IMG/VR virus record: IMGVR_UViG_3300027708_000133
Span: 1-41,726 of that record
Source: a virus
DNA length: 41,726 nucleotides
Direction: 5' to 3' (one strand)
The translations under genes were made by a program, and so were the position numbers. Positions 1 to 7,635 of this stretch are shown piece by piece. The notes under the pieces are model-generated. The model was not told the origin of the DNA. It saw only the letters and a program-made list of their open reading frames with translations, and did no database searches. The stretch's first letter is position 1. Each line of letters begins with the position of its first letter.

Positions 1-20
1 ACTGGTATGAACTTCGCTAA
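1..20 (+). CDS. possible 3' end of an upstream gene (partial)
   Basis: One plus-strand frame reads W-Y-E-L-R and then TAA at 18-20, seven bases before the next gene starts. This fits the tail of a gene lying mostly left of the window. Twenty bases cannot prove it; the only support is the tight packing typical of this genome. Confidence 0.3.
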
Positions 21-26
21 TACGAT

Positions 27-737
27 GTGGACCCGTTCACTCTCCTCATGGCAGCCCAAACTGCGGTTGGCTTTATCAAGCAGGGGTGCGCTCTCTTGCA
101 TGAAGGCCGCATGGAACTTGAGGGCGCTAAGAAAACGGCAGAGCAGGTCATTGGAGATGTCAAGGCAATCAAAGGAATTTTTGATTGGTTCATTGGTCTA
201 TTTGTTAGTAAACCAGCCGCCGAAGCAAAGCCTGTGGCGAAAGCGAAAGCCAAAGCCAGCAAACAACAACAGTCTTACGAAGAACTTGAACTCAAACTCA
301 TCAAAGACATTGGGGACAACCTTGGCCTTCTCTTTGACACGCAACAACAAATCACAAACCATTACCTTGAACTAGAGGAGACCTCTAAGACCAACTACGA
401 CCCAACCCAAAACACCAGCAAAAAAGCTATTGAGCGTGCGCTGATTGAGTTGCAGTTAGAAAAGTTGATGGAGCAGGTACGAGAGGCTATGGTCTACGCG
501 CCAGCAGAGTTGAAAGATTTGTATAGCCGGTTTCTCAAGATGCACGCCAAGATAGAACAAGAACAAGCATGGGCAAGGTCAGAGTTGATTCGTAGGAACA
601 GGCTGGCAAGGTGGCGCAAAGAACAAGACGAGATTCGGGTCATTGAGATAACAAGTGCGGTAATTGCTGTGACATTTATATCTTTGTTTTTTGGATGGAT
701 GATGTGGCAACTACGAAGCTGGTCTACTGGGTTTTGA
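27..737 (+). CDS. C-terminally membrane-anchored coiled-coil protein of the lysis region
   Basis: I do not recognise a family for this 236-residue protein. It starts with GTG six bases after a stop in the same frame, without a clear Shine-Dalgarno; an ATG at 48 is an alternative. The N-terminus is weakly amphipathic, followed by a Lys/Ala-rich linker near residues 63-77 and long charged helices to about residue 205. A hydrophobic segment near residues 207-228 (ITSAVIAVTFISLFFGWMMW) is probably a membrane span. The gene directly precedes a small membrane protein, a holin-like protein and a lysozyme, so a role in lysis or membrane attachment is plausible. That role is inferred from position only. 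It could instead be a minor virion protein. Confidence 0.75.
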   Translation: MDPFTLLMAAQTAVGFIKQGCALLHEGRMELEGAKKTAEQVIGDVKAIKGIFDWFIGLFVSKPAAEAKPVAKAKAKASKQQQSYEELELKLIKDIGDNLGLLFDTQQQITNHYLELEETSKTNYDPTQNTSKKAIERALIELQLEKLMEQVREAMVYAPAELKDLYSRFLKMHAKIEQEQAWARSELIRRNRLARWRKEQDEIRVIEITSAVIAVTFISLFFGWMMWQLRSWSTGF

Positions 738-871
738 TTGGAGTCGCAATATGTATTGTGGTAGGGGTTACTTCAATGGCGTATGTGGAAACGCTATACA
801 TGCGGGCACAGTTAAAACAAGAGATGAAAGAACTTCGCAAACTTAAACGTGAACTAAAGGAATCAAAATGA
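695..871 (+). CDS. small single-span membrane protein overlapping the lysis genes
   Basis: This 58-residue reading frame starts at ATG 695 inside the end of the upstream gene. It stops at TGA 869-871, overlapping the start of the holin-like gene (ATG 868), and so fills what would otherwise be a 130-base gap. It has a short polar N-terminus, a hydrophobic span (about residues 10-30, WVLIGVAICIVVGV) and a highly charged helix (KQEMKELRKLKRELKESK) at the end. One membrane span plus a charged coiled coil is the layout of inner-membrane spanins (Rz) and small holin partners, but no sequence match to a named family was seen. The stop-start overlap with the next gene supports it being real. Confidence 0.6.
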   Translation: MDDVATTKLVYWVLIGVAICIVVGVTSMAYVETLYMRAQLKQEMKELRKLKRELKESK

Positions 872-1374
872 TGACATTATTCTCAACCCTACTGTCTTTC
901 CTGATGGGCGGGTTACCAAAACTGATGGACTTCTTTCAAGACCGTGCTGATAAGAAGCATGAACTAGCCTTGGCTCAGATGCAGACTGAGCGTGAGTTGA
1001 CCTTGAAGAAGGCTGGCTTAGAAGCACAAGAGCGTATTGAGCATATACAGACTGAGCAGGTACAGATAAACGCTGAAGTGACTAACAACCAGACCGCCAT
1101 GCAAGAGCGTCAAGCCCTATATGCCCACGATATTGCTATTGGTCAAGGTGCCAGCCTGTGGGTAATCAATGCCCGTGCTATGGTGCGCCCCGCCATAACT
1201 TATGGAATGTTTATTCTGTTTGCCTTTGTGGAAATCTTTGGCTTCTGGTTTGCTTATCACAAGGAAGTGCCATTTGATGTAGCGTTAGATTTACTGTGGG
1301 ATAACGAGACTCAAATCATCTGGGCGTCCGTGGTGTCGTTCTGGTTTGGTACACAAGCATTTGGCAAGAAATGA
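868..1374 (+). CDS. holin-like protein, 3-TM phage holin family
   Basis: This 168-residue protein begins with a hydrophobic helix (LFSTLLSFLMGGLPKLMDFF). A long charged coiled coil follows (about residues 25-90), and then two more hydrophobic segments near residues 109-129 and 150-162. The arrangement resembles the 3TM holin family of phages and gene transfer agents, which permeabilise or depolarise the inner membrane and release the endolysin. It sits directly before the lysozyme, overlapping it by four bases (ATGA), which is the usual holin-endolysin order. Two start codons lie side by side (868 and 871), as in some dual-start holins; whether both are used is unknown. Confidence 0.75.
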   Translation: MMTLFSTLLSFLMGGLPKLMDFFQDRADKKHELALAQMQTERELTLKKAGLEAQERIEHIQTEQVQINAEVTNNQTAMQERQALYAHDIAIGQGASLWVINARAMVRPAITYGMFILFAFVEIFGFWFAYHKEVPFDVALDLLWDNETQIIWASVVSFWFGTQAFGKK

Positions 1375-1847
1375 AAATAAGCGCCCTTTGTATTGAGGAT
1401 ATAAAACACCATGAGGGGGTGAGGCAGAAGCCTTATAGGGACTCGGTGTACCTTTGGACGGTGGGCGTTGGGCATTTGATGTATGACTCACAGGCTAGGT
1501 TGCCAGTAGACCAGCGGGCGGCTATTCAGCTACGCCCAGAAGATAACCGTGTTTACCCGATGGAGGAAGTTGATGCAATTCTTAGAGCAGATTTGGCTAG
1601 GTTTGAGCGGGGTGTATCAACTCTATGCCCAGTTAGTCTTACTCAAGGCAATTTTGATGGGTTGGTATCTTTTAGCTTTAATGTTGGTCTGGGAACACTA
1701 CAGCGCTCAACCCTCCGTCAAAAGGTTCTTCGGGGCGATATTCAAGGCGCGGCGGACGAGTTCTTGAAATACACTAAGGCAGGCGGAAAAGTGTTAAAAG
1801 GGTTAGTGACGCGACGCAACGATGAGCGTGCCCTTTTCTTGTCATAG
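1371..1847 (+). CDS. endolysin: GH24 lysozyme (T4/P22 type muramidase)
   Basis: This 158-residue protein is full length for phage muramidases that cleave the N-acetylmuramic acid to N-acetylglucosamine bond of peptidoglycan. The catalytic triad spacing of T4 lysozyme (E11, D20, T26) is reproduced exactly: E15 in HHEG, D24 in PYRD and T30 in WTVGVGH. Downstream, FDGLVSFSFNVG and the C-terminal GLVTRRNDERALFL are also typical of the family. There is no signal peptide or anchor, so release through the holin encoded just upstream is expected. The start overlaps the holin stop. Confidence 0.96.
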   Translation: MKISALCIEDIKHHEGVRQKPYRDSVYLWTVGVGHLMYDSQARLPVDQRAAIQLRPEDNRVYPMEEVDAILRADLARFERGVSTLCPVSLTQGNFDGLVSFSFNVGLGTLQRSTLRQKVLRGDIQGAADEFLKYTKAGGKVLKGLVTRRNDERALFLS

Positions 1848-1855
1848 GAATCGAG

Positions 1856-4006
1856 ATGCCATTACAGAAACTACAGTTTAGACCCGGTATAAATAGAGAA
1901 GGCACAACCTTGTCTAATGAGGGTGGCTATTATGACTGTGACAAAATTCGTTTCCGTTCTGGCTATCCTGAGAAAATTGGTGGATGGCAACGCGATGGTG
2001 GTGCTATATATGCTACTGCGCCGACTGGCACATTTGCTTCTGGTGGTACCTCTACATCCGCTACCGTAACTTCTGGTACTGGTTCGTACTGGGGAGTTGC
2101 AAAATCTTTGTGGAATTGGATTAACTTAACTGGTTACAACTTATTATCAATAGGCACTAACTTAAAGTTCTACATTCAAAATTCATTAGGCGGTGCGTAT
2201 AACGACGTAACTCCTATTCGCTTGACAAACACGGCTACAGCCAACGCATTTACCACTGCAACTTCTACCAATAGCGGTGGATTTACAACCATCACAGTTA
2301 CTGATGCAGGGCATGGCGCACAGGCCAATGACTTTGTAAATATATCTAGCGTATCAGGTGCGGTCAACGGTGTCACAGCTGCACAGTTAACAGGTGAGTT
2401 TCAGATTGTCACTTATGTAAGTTCTAGCCAATACACCATTCGTGTGGCGGGTACGGCATCTTCATCTGGAACACCTGCGGTTAGTGCTACATTTAACTAT
2501 CAACTTACTACTGGCAATACAACTTTTACGTACGGTACGGGCTGGGGTGCTGGCGGTTGGAGCGGGGTTACTACAGGTTATACATCTACTGGTTGGGGTT
2601 CTCCTGCGCCAGCGGGCTTAGGTATTGGTACACAGCTACGTCTTTGGAGTCAGTCTAACTATGGCGAAGATTTAATTATTAACCCCCGTGGTGGAGCAAT
2701 GTACTACTGGGCAAATAATGCAAGCCCTAACGTATACGACCGTTGCCAAATTATTAAAGCAAGCACATCTGTAACTACTAAGACGGGTTCATTTACACCC
2801 GATTCAACTTGCCCATCTGTAGCTAACTTTGTATTGGTATCCGATGCTTCGCGGTTTACATTTGCATTTGGCTGTAATGACCCAACTGGTGTATACGCAA
2901 CCACTACACAAGACCCTATGCAAATTCGCTGGTCTGACCAAAACACTGTGGCTACATGGACTCCATCCATTACCAATCAAGCAGGCGGTGTGCGTCTAAG
3001 CCACGGTTCTACAATTGTTACTGCTATCCAAACCCGTCAAGAGATTTTGGTAATAAGCGACGCGGCTATTTATTCGTTCCAATATCTTGGCGCTCCTTAT
3101 GTCTGGGGAACACAACTTCTTGCTGACAACATCTCTATTGTTAGCCCCAACGCCGCCTCGGTAGTTAACAACGTGACTTATTGGATGGGTGCAGATAAGT
3201 TCTATATGTACTCTGGACGGGTAGAAACCCTACCCTGCGCTTTGCGTCAATACATCTACGGCAACATTAACCTGACAGAAGCGTTCCAGATTCACTCAGG
3301 CACTAATGAAGGCTATAACGAAATTTGGTGGTTCTATCCATCTATTACCGGTACAACTTCTACTGGCGCTAACGGCACAGGAACTTCTAGTTCATCTAAT
3401 ACATTGATTGACCGCTACGTAATCTATAACCATCTAGAGCGTACTTGGTACTACGGCACATTAAACGGCTCTACTATTCGCCCACGCACTGCTTGGCTGG
3501 ATAGTCCGCTACGCGCAGAACCTACAGCGGCAATCGGTTACACGGCTAACGACAACTCTGGTCAACCATCGACTTATACCAACGGCGCTGTTGTTTACCA
3601 TGAAACTACTGTAGATAACAACGAGACTGGCACCCCAGTTGCCATTGAATCCTATGTTCAATCCTCGGACTTTGATATTGGTGACGGTCATAATTTTGGT
3701 TTTGTATGGCGTCTCATACCTGACATTACATTTGACGGCTCCACCTCAGCAGCGCCTTCCACTAACTTTACGGTGAGGCCGCGGCAAAACCCCGGTGCTA
3801 ACTATGGGTCTTCAGATAACCCGTATGTAAACAGCGCTTTGTCTTTTGCCAGCACAACGACATATAACGTCCAGCAATTTACCCAACAGGTCTATGTGCG
3901 GATTCGTGGTCGTCAGATGGCGTTTAAGATTTCTTCATCAGACCTTGGTACGCAGTGGCAGTTAGGCGCTCCACGTATTGACGTTAGACCGGATGGACGT
4001 AGATGA
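1856..4006 (+). CDS. large tail/stabilisation structural protein
   Basis: This 716-residue protein is rich in Ser, Thr, Asn and aromatic residues and probably mostly beta-sheet. The N-terminus (RPGINREGT, then SNEGGYYDCDKIRFRSG) and central blocks such as TRQEILVISDAA, YWMGADKFYMYSGRVETLP and SDFDIGDGHNFGF are ones I associate with a widespread structural protein of aquatic podophages. It is sometimes labelled tail protein or compared with P22 gp10-like packaged-DNA stabilisation proteins. A role in the tail hub or in closing the portal is inferred from this memory and from the position after lysis and before a fibre-like gene. It ends with an ATGA overlap with the next gene. Confidence 0.7.
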   Translation: MPLQKLQFRPGINREGTTLSNEGGYYDCDKIRFRSGYPEKIGGWQRDGGAIYATAPTGTFASGGTSTSATVTSGTGSYWGVAKSLWNWINLTGYNLLSIGTNLKFYIQNSLGGAYNDVTPIRLTNTATANAFTTATSTNSGGFTTITVTDAGHGAQANDFVNISSVSGAVNGVTAAQLTGEFQIVTYVSSSQYTIRVAGTASSSGTPAVSATFNYQLTTGNTTFTYGTGWGAGGWSGVTTGYTSTGWGSPAPAGLGIGTQLRLWSQSNYGEDLIINPRGGAMYYWANNASPNVYDRCQIIKASTSVTTKTGSFTPDSTCPSVANFVLVSDASRFTFAFGCNDPTGVYATTTQDPMQIRWSDQNTVATWTPSITNQAGGVRLSHGSTIVTAIQTRQEILVISDAAIYSFQYLGAPYVWGTQLLADNISIVSPNAASVVNNVTYWMGADKFYMYSGRVETLPCALRQYIYGNINLTEAFQIHSGTNEGYNEIWWFYPSITGTTSTGANGTGTSSSSNTLIDRYVIYNHLERTWYYGTLNGSTIRPRTAWLDSPLRAEPTAAIGYTANDNSGQPSTYTNGAVVYHETTVDNNETGTPVAIESYVQSSDFDIGDGHNFGFVWRLIPDITFDGSTSAAPSTNFTVRPRQNPGANYGSSDNPYVNSALSFASTTTYNVQQFTQQVYVRIRGRQMAFKISSSDLGTQWQLGAPRIDVRPDGRR

Positions 4007-4659
4007 CAGTCTCCCAACTTACGACCCAGTTACGCCCGACGCAACAGCCTCGCCTGCCTGCGGCTCCGGTTGAGTACGACCGCACATATATAGATTCATT
4101 AACAAGTATTCTGCGCCAATATTTCAATCAATTGGATAACTACACCCAGTCATCGCTGACCAATACGGGTGGTCGGTTTTCTAGGAATGTATGCGGGTCT
4201 TTCTACGACACGACGACTCAAAACGCAGCAGTAGCTAACACCGCATACAAAGTCACATTAAACAGCACCGATTCCGCCATATCAAACGGTGTGTCTATTG
4301 TTAGTAATTCACGCATTACAGTTGTGTACCCCGGCGTCTACAACATTCAGTTCTCGGCGCAGTTTACGCGTTCCAACTCTGGAACAGATGTGGTCAGTGT
4401 TTGGTTTGCAAAAAACGGTGTGAACATAGACAATTCATGCACAGACATTGTTTTGACTGGCGGCGCTGCGGCATCGGCAACCGTTGCTTCATGGAATTAT
4501 TTTATTTCGCTAACCGCCGGTGATTATTTTGAAATTGTGTGGTCAACACCGGATACACATGTTTCTATTACTTACGGGGGTACAAGAACTTCCCCTGTGC
4601 GTCCAGCAGTTCCGTCTGTCATAGCCACGGTTTCATTTGTGTCCGCGCCCTTGACATGA
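4003..4659 (+). CDS. tail fibre-type protein with C-terminal C1q-like jelly-roll domain
   Basis: This 218-residue protein has a short N-terminal region (about residues 1-60, PAAPVEYDRTYIDSLTSILRQYFNQLD) that probably attaches or trimerises. A beta-rich C-terminal domain of about 150 residues follows, with VVYPGVYNIQFSAQFTRS, VSVWFAKNGVNID, WNYFISLTAGDYFEIVWS and a final VIATVSFV strand. The pattern is that of C1q/TNF-like jelly-roll domains often found at the ends of phage fibres. It likely sits on the virion surface as a receptor-binding or decoration module, though binding is an inference. It overlaps the preceding structural gene by four bases. Confidence 0.7.
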   Translation: MTVSQLTTQLRPTQQPRLPAAPVEYDRTYIDSLTSILRQYFNQLDNYTQSSLTNTGGRFSRNVCGSFYDTTTQNAAVANTAYKVTLNSTDSAISNGVSIVSNSRITVVYPGVYNIQFSAQFTRSNSGTDVVSVWFAKNGVNIDNSCTDIVLTGGAAASATVASWNYFISLTAGDYFEIVWSTPDTHVSITYGGTRTSPVRPAVPSVIATVSFVSAPLT

Positions 4660-4690
4660 TAACATTTGAACTAATTTCTAGGAGAATCCT

Positions 4691-6229
4691 ATGGATGGCG
4701 GAATAGGCGAAGCAGCATTACTAGACGCGGCCCTTGAGGGGGCGGCCACGGGCGCCGCCGTTGGCGGTGGAGTGTCTGCATTAACAGGAGGAGATCCATT
4801 CAAAGGGGCTTTAATGGGCGGCTTGACTGGTGGTGCTTTTGGCGGTGCTGGTAGTTATTTTGGTAGCACTCCTGCTGGCGTAGATGCATTTACCGCTGAA
4901 ACTTCCACAGGATTACCCACCGTTGCCGCAGATGCAGGCAATTCAACTCAAGCCCTAACTGGATTGCAAGAGCCTCCAGCAGGTTTTGAAGGTTACGATT
5001 ATGGCGCTCCAAGCCCTTATGCGGCACAAAGCACAAACGGAATTGTTGGAGCGCAAGGCGGACAAAATGTTCTTCAGAACCAACTGGGTGCAACAGCTGG
5101 AGGAGCGCCCGTTAATCCAATGTACACGGATGCAGCGCCACCCACAGGACTTGGTGCGCCGGGAAGTTCGGAAACAATTTCTCCTATGACCACCGCCACA
5201 GGTGCAGGTGCGACGCCAGCCGCTACAAGCGGTGGTGGTATATCTGGCTTGATTGACAAAGGTGCAGATCTGGTTGGCGAATATCCAAAAACTACGGCAG
5301 GTATTTTGGGTGCGGCATATCTAATGGACAAAGAGCGCAAAAGATATGGCGTTCCGCCCGCAGAAAAATACACTGGTCCTCTGAGCAAGTTTAATTACAA
5401 CCCATCTACGTATCAGCCTGATGTGGTTAGACAGCCAACTCCTTACTATCGCGCCCAATATGCGGCTGGTGGTCCAGTTGAGATGATGTCTAACAACGCG
5501 GCTATCGGTGCAAACACCATGTATCCAATGGCTAACATGACCACGTCTGCTTTTGCTACGCCTTATCAGACTCCTCAGTCAACCAACATGATGCAGAACA
5601 TGGCTCCTTCCGGCGGTGGCACGGTAAACCAGATGTCTGGCGAACCTAATATGCAGGGTACACGCCTAGCTTCTGGTGGTTCTGTTCGCCATTTTGGTTT
5701 TGGTGGATTCCTTGGGGATGCTGTTCAAGGTATTGGTAACAGCATTAGCAATACTGTATCTGACATTGGTTCTAACCTTGGGCATATGTTTAAAGGTGGA
5801 GACGATGCGGGTTGGCAAAAAGTAATGGATATGACGGGGCAAGGGCAATCTGGTCAAACTATATATGACCCAAAGACACAAACATATGTTCCCGTATCTT
5901 CTGTAAATAGTAATATTTATCGCGCTCAATATGCGTCTGGCGGCGGCATTTCTTCGCTGGGGGCTTACTCGGACGGCGGACGGATGCTTAAAGGTCCCGG
6001 CGATGGTATGTCTGATGACATCCCTGCCAAGATCGGCTCCAAACAAGAAGCCCGTTTAGCAGATGGTGAGTTTGTTGTGCCTGCGGATGTGGTGTCACAT
6101 CTAGGCAACGGCTCTACTGATGCTGGGGCAAAGCAGTTGTATTCCATGATGGACAAAGTACGTCAAGCCCGTACTGGTCGCAAGACTCAAGGCCGTCAGA
6201 TCAAGCCACATAAATACATGCCAGCATGA
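4691..6229 (+). CDS. glycine-rich virion protein, internal/ejection type
   Basis: The 512-residue product opens with a Gly/Ala zipper-like region (about residues 5-60) that could insert into membranes, followed by low-complexity Gly/Pro/Ala/Thr sequence. The motif YRAQYAxGG occurs twice (R254 and R411), and a related LASGGSVRHFGFGG lies between them. The C-terminus contains IGSKQEARLADGEFVVPADV and HLGNGSTDAGAKQLYSMMDKV, a signature I recall from structural proteins of uncultured aquatic phages. A clear AGGAG site precedes the ATG. It is the first of four consecutive virion genes before the giant ejected protein, so an internal or tail-ejection role is likely but not proven. Confidence 0.65.
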   Translation: MDGGIGEAALLDAALEGAATGAAVGGGVSALTGGDPFKGALMGGLTGGAFGGAGSYFGSTPAGVDAFTAETSTGLPTVAADAGNSTQALTGLQEPPAGFEGYDYGAPSPYAAQSTNGIVGAQGGQNVLQNQLGATAGGAPVNPMYTDAAPPTGLGAPGSSETISPMTTATGAGATPAATSGGGISGLIDKGADLVGEYPKTTAGILGAAYLMDKERKRYGVPPAEKYTGPLSKFNYNPSTYQPDVVRQPTPYYRAQYAAGGPVEMMSNNAAIGANTMYPMANMTTSAFATPYQTPQSTNMMQNMAPSGGGTVNQMSGEPNMQGTRLASGGSVRHFGFGGFLGDAVQGIGNSISNTVSDIGSNLGHMFKGGDDAGWQKVMDMTGQGQSGQTIYDPKTQTYVPVSSVNSNIYRAQYASGGGISSLGAYSDGGRMLKGPGDGMSDDIPAKIGSKQEARLADGEFVVPADVVSHLGNGSTDAGAKQLYSMMDKVRQARTGRKTQGRQIKPHKYMPA

Positions 6230-6651
6230 GTTTGACCTTACGCCCTGTACCCGTAGAGTTTGCGGCGCAGACATGGCCATTGGTTGAGGGGATGTTGGCG
6301 GAGGCAGAAAAACATGGAGGTGGTAACTACAGCTTAGAACATATCAAGTTGTATGTAAACACTGGGCAATGGATGCTATTGGTTGCAACAGACGATGAAA
6401 ACAAAATTCATGGTTCTGCTGTGATGTCGTTTATTAATTATCCTGCCTCTAGGATAGGTTTTGTTACCTGTTCTGGGGGCAAAGGCGTGTTCAACAAACA
6501 CGTTGTCAGTCAATTAGTTTCTATTGCGGCAAGCAAAGGGGCTACCAAGGTTCAAGCTACGGCAAGAGATTCCGTGGTTAGATTGTTAGAAAGTGCTGGG
6601 TTTTCTAAGCGTTCTACAGTGGTTGAGATAAATATGCAGGAGGCTCTATGA
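6226..6651 (+). CDS. GNAT-like acetyltransferase-fold virion-region protein
   Basis: This 141-residue protein has the strand-helix order of GNAT N-acetyltransferases: an N-terminal RPVPVEFAAQTWPLVEGML helix, a central beta hairpin (WMLLVATDDENKIHGSAVM) and a C-terminal helix-strand (VVRLLESAGFSKRSTVVEI). A canonical acetyl-CoA binding Q/RxxGxG/A loop is not evident (only the region around CSGGKGVFNKHV), so catalytic activity is doubtful. T7 gp13, a small protein needed for virion assembly, has a comparable GNAT-like fold at a similar genome position, and this may be its analogue. It is packed with ATGA overlaps on both sides. Confidence 0.6.
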   Translation: MSLTLRPVPVEFAAQTWPLVEGMLAEAEKHGGGNYSLEHIKLYVNTGQWMLLVATDDENKIHGSAVMSFINYPASRIGFVTCSGGKGVFNKHVVSQLVSIAASKGATKVQATARDSVVRLLESAGFSKRSTVVEINMQEAL

Positions 6652-7634
6652 GCGGAATATTTGGCGGCGGTGGCGGAAGCGCACAGCCTACACAATCTAC
6701 GGTAACGAATACCAACATTCCAGAATACGCTAAGCCGTATGTGGAATCGATGCTGGGCGCTACTCAGCAACAACTATTTAATACTGCTCCTAATGCATCT
6801 GGTGGCGTAGACATTACTGGCATTAAACCGTATCAGCCGTACAGCCAAAACCCACAGGACTATGTAGCAGGGTTTAGCCCACTACAACAGCAGTCTTTCC
6901 AAGGGGCATCAGATCTGGGAACGGCACAGCAAGTTGGCCAAGGATCTGCTTTGGCAGGAATGTCTGGCATCGGCGGTCTAGGCGTAGCAGCACAGGCTAA
7001 TCCTTATGGATTTCAGCAAAATGTTGGTGGGTACATGAACCCCTACCTACAGATGTCGTTGGCTCCACAGTTAGCAGAGGCTAATCGTCAGTACGACATT
7101 GCTGGTAATCAAGCCCGCAGTCAGGCTACTCAGGCTGGTGCGTTTGGTGGCTCCCGTGAAGCGATCATGGCCGCTGAGAACGAACGCAACCGCAACATGG
7201 GATTGAATAGCATCATTGGTCAGGGCTATAACACTGCGTTCAACAACGCCCAACAGCAGTACAACCAAAACAATCAAACGCAACTTGCTGGTTTGGGCTT
7301 AGCCAATACAGCCGCAGGAACTTTGGGGCAACTTGGTCAAACCCAGTTCGGTCAACAGCAAGCAGCCATCGGTTTACAGAATCAGATGGGTGGCCAGCAA
7401 CAGCAGCAACAGCAAAACATAATGAATCAAGCGATTCAGAACTACGCTACTGCCCAGCAATACCCGCAACAACAGCTTGCGTTTATGAACTCTATGCTCA
7501 GGGGTTTACCCTTACAGACGCAGACTGTGCAAGGCTATCAGGCCGCGCCTAGTGCGTTGTCTCAGGTGGCTGGTCTGGGTACCGCTGGTATTGCAGGCTT
7601 AGGCTTGTATAACACCATGAACAGGGACAGATAA
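6648..7634 (+). CDS. Gln-rich internal virion (ejection) protein
   Basis: This 328-residue protein starts SGIFGGGGGS and is rich in Gln, Asn, Gly and Ala with helical stretches. It includes ARSQATQAGAFGGSREAIMA and a seven-glutamine run near residue 250. Similar proteins lie upstream of lytic transglycosylase genes in podophages of the uncultured aquatic group, where they are thought to be inner-core or ejection proteins comparable in position to T7 gp14. No enzyme motif was seen. The start overlaps the previous gene, and the next start is two bases after its stop. The function is inferred from context. Confidence 0.6.
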   Translation: MSGIFGGGGGSAQPTQSTVTNTNIPEYAKPYVESMLGATQQQLFNTAPNASGGVDITGIKPYQPYSQNPQDYVAGFSPLQQQSFQGASDLGTAQQVGQGSALAGMSGIGGLGVAAQANPYGFQQNVGGYMNPYLQMSLAPQLAEANRQYDIAGNQARSQATQAGAFGGSREAIMAAENERNRNMGLNSIIGQGYNTAFNNAQQQYNQNNQTQLAGLGLANTAAGTLGQLGQTQFGQQQAAIGLQNQMGGQQQQQQQNIMNQAIQNYATAQQYPQQQLAFMNSMLRGLPLQTQTVQGYQAAPSALSQVAGLGTAGIAGLGLYNTMNRDR

Positions 7635-7635
7635 T

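Noticed and set aside
17-262. Open frames on the opposite strand of the first gene and many similar frames across 1-16 kb
   Set aside because: They lie wholly inside well-supported plus-strand genes, lack ribosome-binding sites and have no protein-like features.
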